A stretch of 64,000 bases of DNA, taken from NCBI GenBank assembly GCA_024710705.1, contig JANJUF010000019.1:32939-96938 (forward strand). Reading direction: 5' to 3'. Positions 43,438 through 51,435 of the stretch are shown here, one piece after another. Position 1 is the stretch's first letter. Each line of letters starts with the position of its first letter. Both the position numbers and the translations under genes were made by a program. A model generated the notes under the pieces. The model had not been told where the DNA came from, did no database searches, and worked only from the letters and a program-made list of their open reading frames with translations. Source of the DNA: Gemmatimonadaceae bacterium. Its GTDB lineage: Bacteria; Gemmatimonadota; Gemmatimonadetes; Gemmatimonadales; Gemmatimonadaceae.

Positions 43438-43935
43438 ATGCGCCTGAATGCTGTCCGCCGCACCGCCGTCCTCGCCGTCGCCACGCTCGGGCTCCTGAGC
43501 TCCTCGGCCTGCTTCGGCTCCTTCAACCTCACGCGCAAGGTCTGGACGTTCAACAAGAATGTCTCGCCCGACAAGTTCGTGCAGGAACTCGTCTTCTTGG
43601 CCTTCGCGGCGATTCCCGTGTACAGCATCGCCGGACTCCTCGACGCCGTCATCATCAACAGCATCGAGTTCTGGACCGGCGAGAATCCGGTGTCGGTGGC
43701 CAAGTCCACCACCACGCCCGACGGCCGTGAGTTCGTCCAGCGCGGCACGGTCACCGAGACCGAGCGCGTGATGGTCATCGATGAACTGAAGGATGGAGAA
43801 ACCCTCTCGACCACCACCGTGCGCGTGCCCAAGAGCGGCGAGTCGCTGCTCGTCGAGACGCGCTTCCCCGATGGTCGCGTGGAAAGCCGCACCGTCTCGC
43901 GCCTGGCCGACGGCACGGTGCTCATCGAGCAGTAA
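43438..43935 (+). CDS. DUF3332 family lipoprotein
   Basis: 165 aa from the ATG at 43438 with a GGAG site. A signal ending LLSSSACFGSF gives Cys25 as the likely lipidation site. The conserved FGSFNLTRKVWTFNKNVS region and the FLAFAAIPVYSIAGLLDAVI membrane-like segment are typical of DUF3332. The C-terminal half has regular strands (RGTVTETERVMVIDELKDGE). Function unknown. The last 14 nt overlap the convergent YdjM-like gene. Confidence 0.85.
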   Translation: MRLNAVRRTAVLAVATLGLLSSSACFGSFNLTRKVWTFNKNVSPDKFVQELVFLAFAAIPVYSIAGLLDAVIINSIEFWTGENPVSVAKSTTTPDGREFVQRGTVTETERVMVIDELKDGETLSTTTVRVPKSGESLLVETRFPDGRVESRTVSRLADGTVLIEQ

Positions 43936-44863
43936 CGCGCAGGCCTCCGAGGCCGCCGGCGAGCCCTCCCTCCGGGAATCGGGCATCGCCGAACACGACC
44001 GTCGCGGATCCGTCCACGGCGGTCGTGTCAATTCGGACCCACGGATACCGCGACCACACCAGGTAGCCGCGCACATCCGCGTCTGCGCGCGCCGACACCA
44101 CGCGTGCATCGCTCCAGTCGCCGCGGGGGATCACCTGGCCGCCGAAGGCCACCCGCCGCGAGTGCCGCCAGTCGAGCATCCCGAAATGGTACCCATCGGC
44201 CGTGACGGCGATGAGTTGCGCCCGCAGGGGATTCCCCATGGCCGGCTGATACAGCACCTCGCGCACACCCACGAGGCCGTGCTCCTCCGCCCCGGACCGT
44301 GCGAGGCGCTCGCCGGCGCGGCTCACGCCGATGAGCAGCAGCGGGTACGCCAGGGCCAGCGCCCCGGCCGTGCGCACTGCGCGCAGCGACGCCCGCCGGC
44401 GCGCGAGCACGAGCGTGGCCGCAAGGAGCACCCACCAGTACGGATCAATGATGAACACCGCGTCCCCATAGAACCACCGGCCGCTGTAGGGCATCAGCAG
44501 CCGGATCCCGTAGGTGTTCAACCAGTCGAGCATGGGGTGGCTGAGGCAGCCGACGGCGGCAAGGATCAGCGTCCAACGCGGATCAACGGGCAGGGCCTCA
44601 GGGGTTCGACGCAGGCGAATCCAGCGGTCCCACGCAAGGACCGCAGCGCTGATCACCAGCGGCAGGATCACGAGGGCAATCGGACCATGGGTCCACCCGC
44701 GTCGGAAGGCGAGGCTGGCGAAGCTCCCCCATCCGGTGGAGATGATGTCCACATCGGGGGCGTTGGCCGACAGCATCAGCGTCGCGGCAGCGAGTGGCGT
44801 CTTGCGATCCCCGCCAACGCGCGCCATCACGGCGCCGGCGAGTGTGTGGGTGATGGGATCCAT
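43922..44863 (-). CDS. YdjM-type membrane-bound metal-dependent hydrolase
   Basis: 313 aa from the ATG at 44863. It begins MDPITHTLAGAVMARVGG, the family's D-x-x-T-H motif with a metal-type His, and continues SANAPDVDIIS and FRRGWTHGPIALVI, then LSHPMLDWLNTYGIRLLMP. The His and Asp residues in these motifs are conserved in YdjM/YfhO-like predicted hydrolases. Five or so hydrophobic helices follow. The C-terminal half (about 190-313) is soluble and less conserved. Lipid or carbohydrate phosphate hydrolysis has been suggested for the family. The start has no clear Shine-Dalgarno sequence. Confidence 0.82.
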   Translation of the reverse strand: MDPITHTLAGAVMARVGGDRKTPLAAATLMLSANAPDVDIISTGWGSFASLAFRRGWTHGPIALVILPLVISAAVLAWDRWIRLRRTPEALPVDPRWTLILAAVGCLSHPMLDWLNTYGIRLLMPYSGRWFYGDAVFIIDPYWWVLLAATLVLARRRASLRAVRTAGALALAYPLLLIGVSRAGERLARSGAEEHGLVGVREVLYQPAMGNPLRAQLIAVTADGYHFGMLDWRHSRRVAFGGQVIPRGDWSDARVVSARADADVRGYLVWSRYPWVRIDTTAVDGSATVVFGDARFPEGGLAGGLGGLRVTAR

Positions 44864-44973
44864 GGCCCTCAAGCTCGCAGCCGGACCGGAGGCGGGCAAT
44901 CGGGCGCGGAGGCTGTGGTGACAGGCGCGTCGGCAGGGTATTCTGGACGTGTCCCCCACGCGTGAGGTTCGCT

Positions 44974-45549
44974 ATGCCCGCGCTCCGCCCCGCCCTCGTA
45001 TCGCTCCTCCTCGCTGCGCCGCCGCTCACCGCGCAGGACTCGACCCAGGCGATCCCTGCGCTGGCGCACCCGGTGGAACTCCTGGTGACAGCCGAGACCG
45101 AGCGCATCGTGTGCCGTCGGCAGCACACGGTGGAGCAACAGACCATCCAACGGCGCGGCGCGGGATGGTACAGCCGCGCCTGGGACGGGCTCTTCCCCAT
45201 CAGCTGGATCGTGGATCTCACCGCCTCACAGCGACAGGTCACGCTGGGGCTGGAATCCAATCGGCGCCCGCGCGAGCTGGTCGCGCTCGGACCGCGGGAC
45301 CAAGCGCTCGGCGGCGGTCTGGAAAGCGTGCGAATCCGGTTCCTCGCCGACGGCAGCGTCCAGGGCGGGCATCGCTCCGTCACCGCCGGCCCGCAGCGGT
45401 TCTCACGCACGGTGGTGCAGAGGGCACTGCTGCCCGAGGACGGCGTACTCGGTCACACGCTGGCGCTGGAGCTGGCCTTCCGATGCGAGCGCGGGCTCAC
45501 CGAGCCATTGGTGCCAGGCTGGATCTGGGGGCAGATCCCGCCGCCGTAA
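44974..45549 (+). CDS. Secreted protein of unknown function
   Basis: 191 aa from the ATG at 44974 (GAGG upstream; GTG at 44962 is an alternative). The signal peptide is about 1-22 (PLTAQ). The mature protein has RIVCRRQHTVEQQTIQRRG and a C-terminal LAFRCERGLTEPLVPGW, so two cysteines that could pair. Strands such as SVRIRFLADGSVQGGHRSVTA suggest a beta sandwich. A TATTCT element about 30 nt upstream is a weak -10. No family recognised. Confidence 0.6.
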   Translation: MPALRPALVSLLLAAPPLTAQDSTQAIPALAHPVELLVTAETERIVCRRQHTVEQQTIQRRGAGWYSRAWDGLFPISWIVDLTASQRQVTLGLESNRRPRELVALGPRDQALGGGLESVRIRFLADGSVQGGHRSVTAGPQRFSRTVVQRALLPEDGVLGHTLALELAFRCERGLTEPLVPGWIWGQIPPP

Positions 45550-45555
45550 GCCGGC

Positions 45556-45915
45556 TCAGCGCCTCCGCGCGCCCGCAAGCAACAAGTGTTCGGCGGCCGC
45601 ATCGTCCGCCACGCGACCGCACATCAGCTCGCACAGGGCGAGCACGTCGTCATCGGCGAGGGCGTAGTACACGAACAGCCCCTCGCGCCGCCGCGTCACG
45701 AATCCAGCCGCGAAGAGCTGCTGCAGGTGCTTGCTGAGATTCCCCTGCGCGAGGTCCGTCGTCTCCACCAGCTCCGTCACCGTGCGCTCGCCATCCTCCA
45801 AGGCATGGAGGATGGCGAGCCGGGCCGGTTCGGCGAGTGCGCGGAAGCGCCCCGCCACGCGGGCCAACAGCGCGGGCGTCACTGCCCGTCGCGGGGAAGC
45901 GCGCCTGGGGCTCAC
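45556..45915 (-). CDS. ArsR-family transcriptional regulator
   Basis: 119 aa. The winged-helix domain is clear: RFRALAEPARLAILHALEDG, recognition-helix region LAQGNLSKHLQQLFAAGF, then wing RRREGLFVYYAL. C95 and C99 (CELMC) near the C-terminus could bind a metal or react with thiols or persulfides. The residues used by SqrR or BigR are not at the same places, so the sensing chemistry is uncertain. It is the last gene of the sulfur operon; the GTG start overlaps the preceding stop (GTGA). Autoregulation of the operon in response to a sulfur species is the natural guess. Confidence 0.9.
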   Translation of the reverse strand: MSPRRASPRRAVTPALLARVAGRFRALAEPARLAILHALEDGERTVTELVETTDLAQGNLSKHLQQLFAAGFVTRRREGLFVYYALADDDVLALCELMCGRVADDAAAEHLLLAGARRR

Positions 45916-46448
45916 GCCTTCTTGATCTGCGTGGGCAATACCTTCACGACGACCAGGAAGAGGATGCCAATCACCAACGCCGGCACGATCGCCGGCACGC
46001 CCAGCGCGTCCTGCACGGTGAGCTTCCCGAAGTCGAGCAGCGCGACGATGGGGGCGATGGCAACGGTGTACACGAGCGTGAACACGAGGGCGCCGACGAT
46101 GCCCCCGAACAGCGCGAACCAGGCGTCGCGCCGTCCCTCGCCGATGCCGACGACGCAGGTGCCCGGGCAGTAGCCGCCCAGTCCGAATCCGACGCCAAAG
46201 ATCAGGCCCCCAAGCAGCACGCCGACGAGGTAGGTCGGCTTGATGTCGAAGTGTAGCAGGTTCGGAATGAAGAGATTGAGCGTGTACACCGTGATCATGC
46301 CCACGGCGATGGTCGTGGCCATGAACTTGATGATGGAGAGGTTCTCGAGCCGGAGGTTCTGCAGGATCACGGCCGGGCTCGAGGCGCGCACGCGCTGGAT
46401 GAGGAAGCCCATGGCGACGCCGGTGAGCAACGCGAAGAGATTGGTCAT
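45912..46448 (-). CDS. YeeE/YedE half-transporter (second half)
   Basis: 178 aa from the ATG at 46448 with five or so membrane helices. The conserved motif is GFGLGGYCPGTCVVG, whose Cys pair is characteristic of the YeeE/YedE (TsuA-type) family, proposed to import thiosulfate or other reduced sulfur through cysteine-lined channels. It is one of two adjacent half-size proteins that together match a full YeeE protein. The TGA overlaps the ArsR start; the ATG lies 2 nt after the other half's stop. Confidence 0.88.
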   Translation of the reverse strand: MTNLFALLTGVAMGFLIQRVRASSPAVILQNLRLENLSIIKFMATTIAVGMITVYTLNLFIPNLLHFDIKPTYLVGVLLGGLIFGVGFGLGGYCPGTCVVGIGEGRRDAWFALFGGIVGALVFTLVYTVAIAPIVALLDFGKLTVQDALGVPAIVPALVIGILFLVVVKVLPTQIKKA

Positions 46449-46450
46449 GG

Positions 46451-46981
46451 TCAGCGCCCTCCGAGGCGAACGGCCTGCATGAGTTTGGCGGTGCCGATGC
46501 CGGTGGCGAACACGCCGGCGGCGAAGACGAATCCGGCCATGCTCAGCTGCGTCATGCCGGAAATGATCAGCCCACTGGTGCAGCCGCCGGCGAGCCGGGC
46601 GCCGAAGACGATGAGAAAGCCCGCCAGGAAGGCCTCGGTGTACCGCGTGGCGGTCGTTTCGGTGCCTGGGTGCGGATGCTCGACCTTGGGTGCCTTGGCG
46701 GTATCGCGACGCGCACCGAGAAAGCCGCCGATCACGAGACCGAGCAGGAGGAAGGTCTCGGCGCGCAGCAGGGACCCCATCTTGACGAGATACGGATTCT
46801 CTGCCGCGTAGGTGGGGGTCACCGCGCGGAGGATCTCGCCGATGAAGCGCGGATAGGTGCCGGAAACGCCGATTGGCCCCCACAGGAGGATCGATGCCGC
46901 GCCGACGAAACCGAAGATGATCCCGAGCGTTGCCCAGGGGGGAAGACCGCTCTTGGTCGCGGTCGCTGCAGAGGTGGTCAT
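46451..46981 (-). CDS. YeeE/YedE half-transporter (first half)
   Basis: 176 aa from the ATG at 46981; a TTG two codons earlier is less likely. Four or five membrane helices are visible. The motif GARLAGGCTSGLIISG is the first-half signature of YeeE/YedE transporters, with one channel cysteine. It pairs with the next gene to form the full transporter. A GAGG site lies 8 nt upstream, and the cytochrome c gene stops 2 nt before. Confidence 0.88.
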   Translation of the reverse strand: MTTSAATATKSGLPPWATLGIIFGFVGAASILLWGPIGVSGTYPRFIGEILRAVTPTYAAENPYLVKMGSLLRAETFLLLGLVIGGFLGARRDTAKAPKVEHPHPGTETTATRYTEAFLAGFLIVFGARLAGGCTSGLIISGMTQLSMAGFVFAAGVFATGIGTAKLMQAVRLGGR

Positions 46982-46983
46982 GG

Positions 46984-47610
46984 TCAATGCCTCGTGGGAG
47001 AACGGTCGTCAGGGACAAAGCGATCACGGGCCGGCATCTGCACCGCACGCAACGCGGCCGCGTCGAGGACCGTCGTGTCGGGAATGACCCGATTGGCGGC
47101 AAGCAGGAAGGCGGTCACGGCATAGGTTTCGTCGGCGCTCAGCGAGCCGGGCGTGTAGAGCGGCATGGCCCGGCGGATGTAGTCGTACAGCGTGGTGGCG
47201 TGCGACCAGTAGTTGCCGATGGTGCGCGGCACCGTCGCGTCGGCGGAGAACGCGAAGTCCTCGCCGCGGGGATCACGCCCGATCAGCGCCGGATACACCG
47301 GATGCAGCCCTTGCCCCTCGACGCCATGGCAGGCGGCGCACTGGGTGGCATAGATCGCCGCGCCGTCCCGCGCGGTGCCGCGCCCCGCCGGGAGTTCAAG
47401 ACCTTCGGGACCAATGTCGCTGTCCCACGCCGCGAGCTGCGCGCGCGATGGCGCACGCCCCAGGCCGAAGTGGCCGGCGCGATAGGTTGCGGGCGGCGCG
47501 TACGCCACCGCCACGGCCATCGTGTTCGGCTCGCGCTCCCCGCTGGCGCCTTCGTCGCAGGCGACGGCAGCGGCCACGAGGAGCGGGAGCATCCGTGTGC
47601 CCCGCGTCAT
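46984..47610 (-). CDS. Monohaem cytochrome c lipoprotein
   Basis: 208 aa from the ATG at 47610. The signal ends VAAAVACDEG, probably a lipoprotein with Cys18. One haem site CAACH is at 91-95, and RRAMPLYTPGSL supplies the Met ligand. The rest resembles SoxX/SorB-type small cytochromes. It overlaps the sulfite dehydrogenase stop by 4 nt (ATGA), which points to it as the electron acceptor of that enzyme, as SorB is for SorA. Confidence 0.88.
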   Translation of the reverse strand: MTRGTRMLPLLVAAAVACDEGASGEREPNTMAVAVAYAPPATYRAGHFGLGRAPSRAQLAAWDSDIGPEGLELPAGRGTARDGAAIYATQCAACHGVEGQGLHPVYPALIGRDPRGEDFAFSADATVPRTIGNYWSHATTLYDYIRRAMPLYTPGSLSADETYAVTAFLLAANRVIPDTTVLDAAALRAVQMPARDRFVPDDRSPTRH

Positions 47611-48854
47611 GTCTCGCCGTGGAAGGTCACGCGCCCATCGCGCGCCACCTTCCACCCCACGATCTGATTGAAGTGGTAGTCCGTGCCGAGTCCGCGTGCA
47701 GCGATCAACGCGCTCCGCGTGGGCTGGGTGAAGCCCGACTCGTCGGTGGCGCGGCTGAGCAGGACGTGCTCCCCACCCTTCCACTCGAGCATATGCTGGA
47801 ACCGTACGGCCGCCTTGGGCAACGCCGGCCCCATGAGCTCGGCGTCGGCCCAGGAACGTCCGTTGTCGGTGCTGACCTCCACGCGCGTGATGCGTCCGCG
47901 CCCGCTCCAGGCGAGGCCCTGCACCGGATGCCACCCGCGGGCGCGCAGTTGCGCCGGGTACGACGGGGAGGTGATCACCGATTTCGCATCGTTCTCAAAA
48001 CTGAAGCGACGCGCCGTCCTGTCGGGCATCGGGTCGGTGTACTTCGCCGTCTCCCATCGCGTCATCCACGGACGCGTGCCGAGCTCGAGACGGCGGAGCC
48101 ACTTCACGTTGATGTTCCCTTCCCATCCGGGCAGCAGCAGCCGCAGGGGGTAGCCCTGCGCCGGGCGCAGCGGCTCGCCATTCTGCGCCCAGACCACGAG
48201 CGCATCGTCCCAGGCCTTCGGCATCGGCACCGAGCGTGTCATCAGGCAGGCATCGCCGCCTTCGGCCAGGAACCAGCTCGCCTCGGGCTTGGCACCGGCC
48301 TCACGGAAAAGCGTGGCGAGCGGCACACCCGTCCACTCCGACGTCGACAGCATGCCCGCCACCCGCTGTGCCGTCAGGTCCGGCTGCGGCGAGCGGAACG
48401 CGTGGCGGCCGTTCCCCGAGCATTCGATGAAGTACGTGCGCGTGACCTGCGGGAAGCGCTTGAGCTCATCCACCGACAGCACCAGCGGGCGGTCCACGAG
48501 TCCGTGAATCATCAGCTGGTGCTTCGCCGGATCGATGACCGGTATGCCGGCGTGGTGCCGCTCGAAGTGCAGATCGCTTGGCGTAATGGGTCCGGTGAGG
48601 TCCTGCAGCGGCGTGAGCGAGGAACCCACCGTCTCGCCAGTGGGTCCGCGCGAGGGCTTCACGAAGGGTGAGCGCGCGCCAAGGGCGCTGGTGGGGAGGC
48701 CTTGCAGCTTGGTGGGATCGGTGGGGACGGTGACCGTGGCCTGCGGGGCGCTGGCGGCGGCCCCTTCCTGGGCCGTGGCCTTGGCCACCGCCACGGCGCC
48801 GAGGGCCGTGGCGGCGCCGACGATGGCCTCGCGGCGGGAGAGTTTTCGCGTCAT
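47607..48854 (-). CDS. SoxC/SorA-like molybdopterin sulfite dehydrogenase
   Basis: 415 aa. A Tat-type signal with SRREAIVG (about 6-13) precedes the sulfite-oxidase fold. The molybdenum ligand is C145 in FIECSGNGR. The molybdopterin domain (about 80-270) includes GYPLRLLLPGWEGNINVKW. The C-terminal dimer domain (about 300-415) includes RITRVEVSTDNGRSWADAEL. SoxC acts in the Sox complex with SoxD, SorA oxidises free sulfite. No soxB, soxYZ or soxD is nearby, so SorA-like function with the next cytochrome is more likely. Export is expected to be in folded form. Confidence 0.9.
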   Translation of the reverse strand: MTRKLSRREAIVGAATALGAVAVAKATAQEGAAASAPQATVTVPTDPTKLQGLPTSALGARSPFVKPSRGPTGETVGSSLTPLQDLTGPITPSDLHFERHHAGIPVIDPAKHQLMIHGLVDRPLVLSVDELKRFPQVTRTYFIECSGNGRHAFRSPQPDLTAQRVAGMLSTSEWTGVPLATLFREAGAKPEASWFLAEGGDACLMTRSVPMPKAWDDALVVWAQNGEPLRPAQGYPLRLLLPGWEGNINVKWLRRLELGTRPWMTRWETAKYTDPMPDRTARRFSFENDAKSVITSPSYPAQLRARGWHPVQGLAWSGRGRITRVEVSTDNGRSWADAELMGPALPKAAVRFQHMLEWKGGEHVLLSRATDESGFTQPTRSALIAARGLGTDYHFNQIVGWKVARDGRVTFHGET

Positions 48855-48861
48855 GCCGTGC

Positions 48862-49812
48862 TCAGCGGGCCGCGGGTCCGGCGCGCGGCGGCACCGGGAC
48901 GATTGCGCGCTGCGGCGTCGAGCGCGGCAGCAGCGTCGGCGGCCGATACGCCTTGTGCCCGGAGCGCAGGTCGTAGGGCACGTCCTTGGGATTCCCGCCC
49001 ACCGGCCAGTCGAACTCCTTGGCCGGCGAGTCCGGACGCGGCTGTCCGTTGATGTAGGCGGCCAGGTCCCACGCTTCCTGTTCGCTCAGCGACCCCGGAT
49101 TGACCTGCGGCATGTTGCGGTAGATGAAGGCGGCGACGCGCTCGATGCGCGCCATGCTGGCGCCGATCGAGTACGAGCGCGGGCCCCAGAGCGGCGGGAG
49201 CACGCCCAGTCCTTCGCCGTTGGCCCCGTGGCAGGTGCTGCAGGTCTTCTCCACGTACAGTTGGGCCCCGCGCGCGGCATCGCCCTCGAGCTCGGTCGGC
49301 ATCTTGGGCATCGCGGCCGTGGACATGTGATAGCCGCTTGGGATCCCCTCGGAGATGAAGGCCAGGTAGGCGAGGATGTCCGTCATCTCGCGGCTTTCTT
49401 TGGGCAGGACATTGCCGGCGAGGGAGCGGGTGAAGCAGTAGTTGACGCGATCGGCGAGGTCGATGACGGCGCCGGTGCGCGACATGTACTGTGGGAATCG
49501 GGCGTGGGCGCCGGTGAGCGAGCCGGCACTCAGCTTGATCCCGTCGTCCTGATGGCAAGACGTACAGCGCAAGCCCGACGTGGCGTACTGCGGGAGCGAT
49601 TCCGGGGTGAAGCGCAGGAGATAGAGTCCGCGCTTGACCGAGGCGCCGAGGGAATCAGCGGGGATGTCAGCTTCGCGCTTGGCGGTCCACGCCGCTTCGT
49701 TGAACGCGACCGCGCCATGCGCGTCCTGGGATGCGGGTCGGTCAGGGGCACAGGCGCCGGCCATGAGCGCGAGCAGGGCGACGGCCGCGGGGCGAGCGGG
49801 AAGGGATCGCAT
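48862..49812 (-). CDS. Dihaem cytochrome c, TsdA-like (thiosulfate dehydrogenase)
   Basis: 316 aa from the ATG at 49812. A lipobox-like MAGACAPD (Cys21) suggests a lipoprotein. The first haem motif is CTSCH (83-87) and the second CSTCH (191-195). The N-terminal domain has the TsdA/SoxA-like pattern: GLRCTSCHQDDGIK, then RFPQYMSRTGAVIDLADRVN and YCFTRSLAGNVLPKESREM, in which C126 could be the thiosulfate-haem ligand Cys as in TsdA. Such enzymes join two thiosulfates to tetrathionate. It is the first gene of the operon and is followed by the sulfite dehydrogenase 7 nt later. Confidence 0.8.
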   Translation of the reverse strand: MRSLPARPAAVALLALMAGACAPDRPASQDAHGAVAFNEAAWTAKREADIPADSLGASVKRGLYLLRFTPESLPQYATSGLRCTSCHQDDGIKLSAGSLTGAHARFPQYMSRTGAVIDLADRVNYCFTRSLAGNVLPKESREMTDILAYLAFISEGIPSGYHMSTAAMPKMPTELEGDAARGAQLYVEKTCSTCHGANGEGLGVLPPLWGPRSYSIGASMARIERVAAFIYRNMPQVNPGSLSEQEAWDLAAYINGQPRPDSPAKEFDWPVGGNPKDVPYDLRSGHKAYRPPTLLPRSTPQRAIVPVPPRAGPAAR

Positions 49813-50033
49813 GAGGGGGACCTCACGAGGGGGCGGAGGGCGGAGCGATTCTCTGTACTCCGATACGGTAATATTCTTTCCGGGCCGTGGCAAGCGCCCT
49901 GCCAGCGGAACCCTTACACGGGCGTGGATGCCACCCTGATGGCGCACCGGCGCGCCCGGTGCGGAATTACGTCCACGAGGACGCGCGCCACGATGCCCCG
50001 TGCGCGCCCGACACCTCCCTCTCGGAGACGCCC

Positions 50034-50483
50034 ATGCTCAAGGTCAAGGATCTCATGACCCCCGATGTCCTCACCCTCGCGCCAAACACGAGCGTGCGGG
50101 AGGCCGCCGAACTCCTCGCCACCGAGCATGTGAGCGGGGCGCCGGTCGTTCGGCTCGGCAAGATCATCGGCATGGTCAGCTCGCGCGACCTGCTCGAGTT
50201 CATCGCGGCCCTGCCAGCCGACCCCGACGCCGTCAGCGGCGGCCTGGAACACGGCATCCTCGACGACCACACGGTGGAGGAGGCGATGACGCGCGGACCG
50301 CTCACGACCATCGAGCCGGACGCGCCGGCGAGCAAGGCGGCGGAGCTGATGCACGGTGAGAACATCCATCGCCTGCCCGTGGTGGACGGCGGCCGCATCG
50401 TCGGCATCATCTCCACCACCGACCTCGTGAAGGTCGTGGCGCAACGGAAGCTCAGCTACCGCACCTTCGTCTTCCCGCAGTAG
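50034..50483 (+). CDS. CBS-pair protein
   Basis: 149 aa. Two CBS motifs: VKDLMTPDVLTLAPNTSVRE (about 4-23) with VVRLGKIIGMVSSRDLLE, and EEAMTRGPLTTIEPDAPASK with DGGRIVGIISTTDLVKVV. CBS pairs bind adenosyl ligands such as AMP or ATP and regulate partner proteins; no catalytic domain is attached. A GGAG site lies 6 nt before the ATG, and longer frames are not supported. It is divergent from the sulfur operon across 221 nt with an AT-rich centre near 49860-49885. Confidence 0.9.
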   Translation: MLKVKDLMTPDVLTLAPNTSVREAAELLATEHVSGAPVVRLGKIIGMVSSRDLLEFIAALPADPDAVSGGLEHGILDDHTVEEAMTRGPLTTIEPDAPASKAAELMHGENIHRLPVVDGGRIVGIISTTDLVKVVAQRKLSYRTFVFPQ

Positions 50484-50498
50484 GCGGGCGACGGGCGC

Positions 50499-51425
50499 TC
50501 AGCCGAAGATCGAGCGGACGACGAACCCCACATTCGCCGGCCGCTCGGCGAGGCGGCGCATGTACCAGCGATACCAGGCCTCGCCGTAGGAGATCAGCGT
50601 CGCCACCGTCGCTCCCTCGGCCCGGAGTTGCAGCTGCTCCCGCTCCCGGATCCCGTAGAGCATGTGGATCTCGTACGTGCCCGGTGCGACGCCGAGCGTG
50701 CGCGCCTTGGCGATGATGCGCTGGAGCAGCGGCACGTCGTGCGTGCCGAATATAGGTGTGCAGCTCCGTCGCGCCGCGGCGTCGAGCATCTGGGCGCTGA
50801 GCGCCTCGTAGGCGGCGTCGGTATCGCGCTTGGCCGGAAAGGCCACCGACACCGGTTCGGCATAGGCACCCTTCACCAGTCGAATGGCCGGATTCAGCGG
50901 CAGCAGCGCCTCGACATCCTTGGGCGTGCGGTAGAGATATGCCTGCAGCGCGAGCCCCGCGCGCGCGTGGCGCGCGCGGATGAGCCGATACAGTTCCAGG
51001 GTGCGATCAACGTACGTTGCGTCTTCCATGTCCAGCCAGAGGGCCGATCCCGTCGCCTCTGCCTTGTCGGCGAGGGCCCGGCAGTGCGCGGCGCACTCAT
51101 CCTCCGAGAGGTCGAGCCCGAGCTGCGTCGGTTTGATGCTCACCTGCGCCGGCAGCCCGCGCGCCTTGATGGCATCGAAGAGCTGCTCGTAGTGCGCACG
51201 CACGGCCACCGCCTCGGCGCTCGTCGTGATGGCCTCACCCAGCCGCGTGAAGAGGATGCCGCGTCCGCTCTCGGCCACCGCCGCCCCGGCGCGCAGGCCG
51301 TCCTCCATCGTCTCGCCCGGCATGAAGGCCCGCGTGGCGCGGCGCACCACGGCACTGCGGGTCGCGATGCGGTTGAGCGTGTCGCTCTTCGCCGCGGCGA
51401 GGAGGAGGGAGCGTCCGATGCCCAT
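50499..51425 (-). CDS. putA: Proline dehydrogenase
   Basis: 308 aa, a monofunctional FAD-dependent enzyme that oxidises proline to P5C at the membrane or in the cytosol. The TIM barrel has SIKPTQLGLD, then SALWLDMEDATYVDRTLELY, ALQAYLYRTPKD, the RLVKGAYAEP strand with the active-site Lys, FGTHD, and at the C-terminus YGEAWYRWYMRRLAERP, which includes the R-R substrate-binding pair. Length fits single-function ProDH (PruA is not nearby). It is 15 nt from the CBS gene, convergent, and 10 nt after the TIGR03545 gene on its own strand. Confidence 0.92.
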   Translation of the reverse strand: MGIGRSLLLAAAKSDTLNRIATRSAVVRRATRAFMPGETMEDGLRAGAAVAESGRGILFTRLGEAITTSAEAVAVRAHYEQLFDAIKARGLPAQVSIKPTQLGLDLSEDECAAHCRALADKAEATGSALWLDMEDATYVDRTLELYRLIRARHARAGLALQAYLYRTPKDVEALLPLNPAIRLVKGAYAEPVSVAFPAKRDTDAAYEALSAQMLDAAARRSCTPIFGTHDVPLLQRIIAKARTLGVAPGTYEIHMLYGIREREQLQLRAEGATVATLISYGEAWYRWYMRRLAERPANVGFVVRSIFG

Positions 51426-51435
51426 CGTCAGTGCC

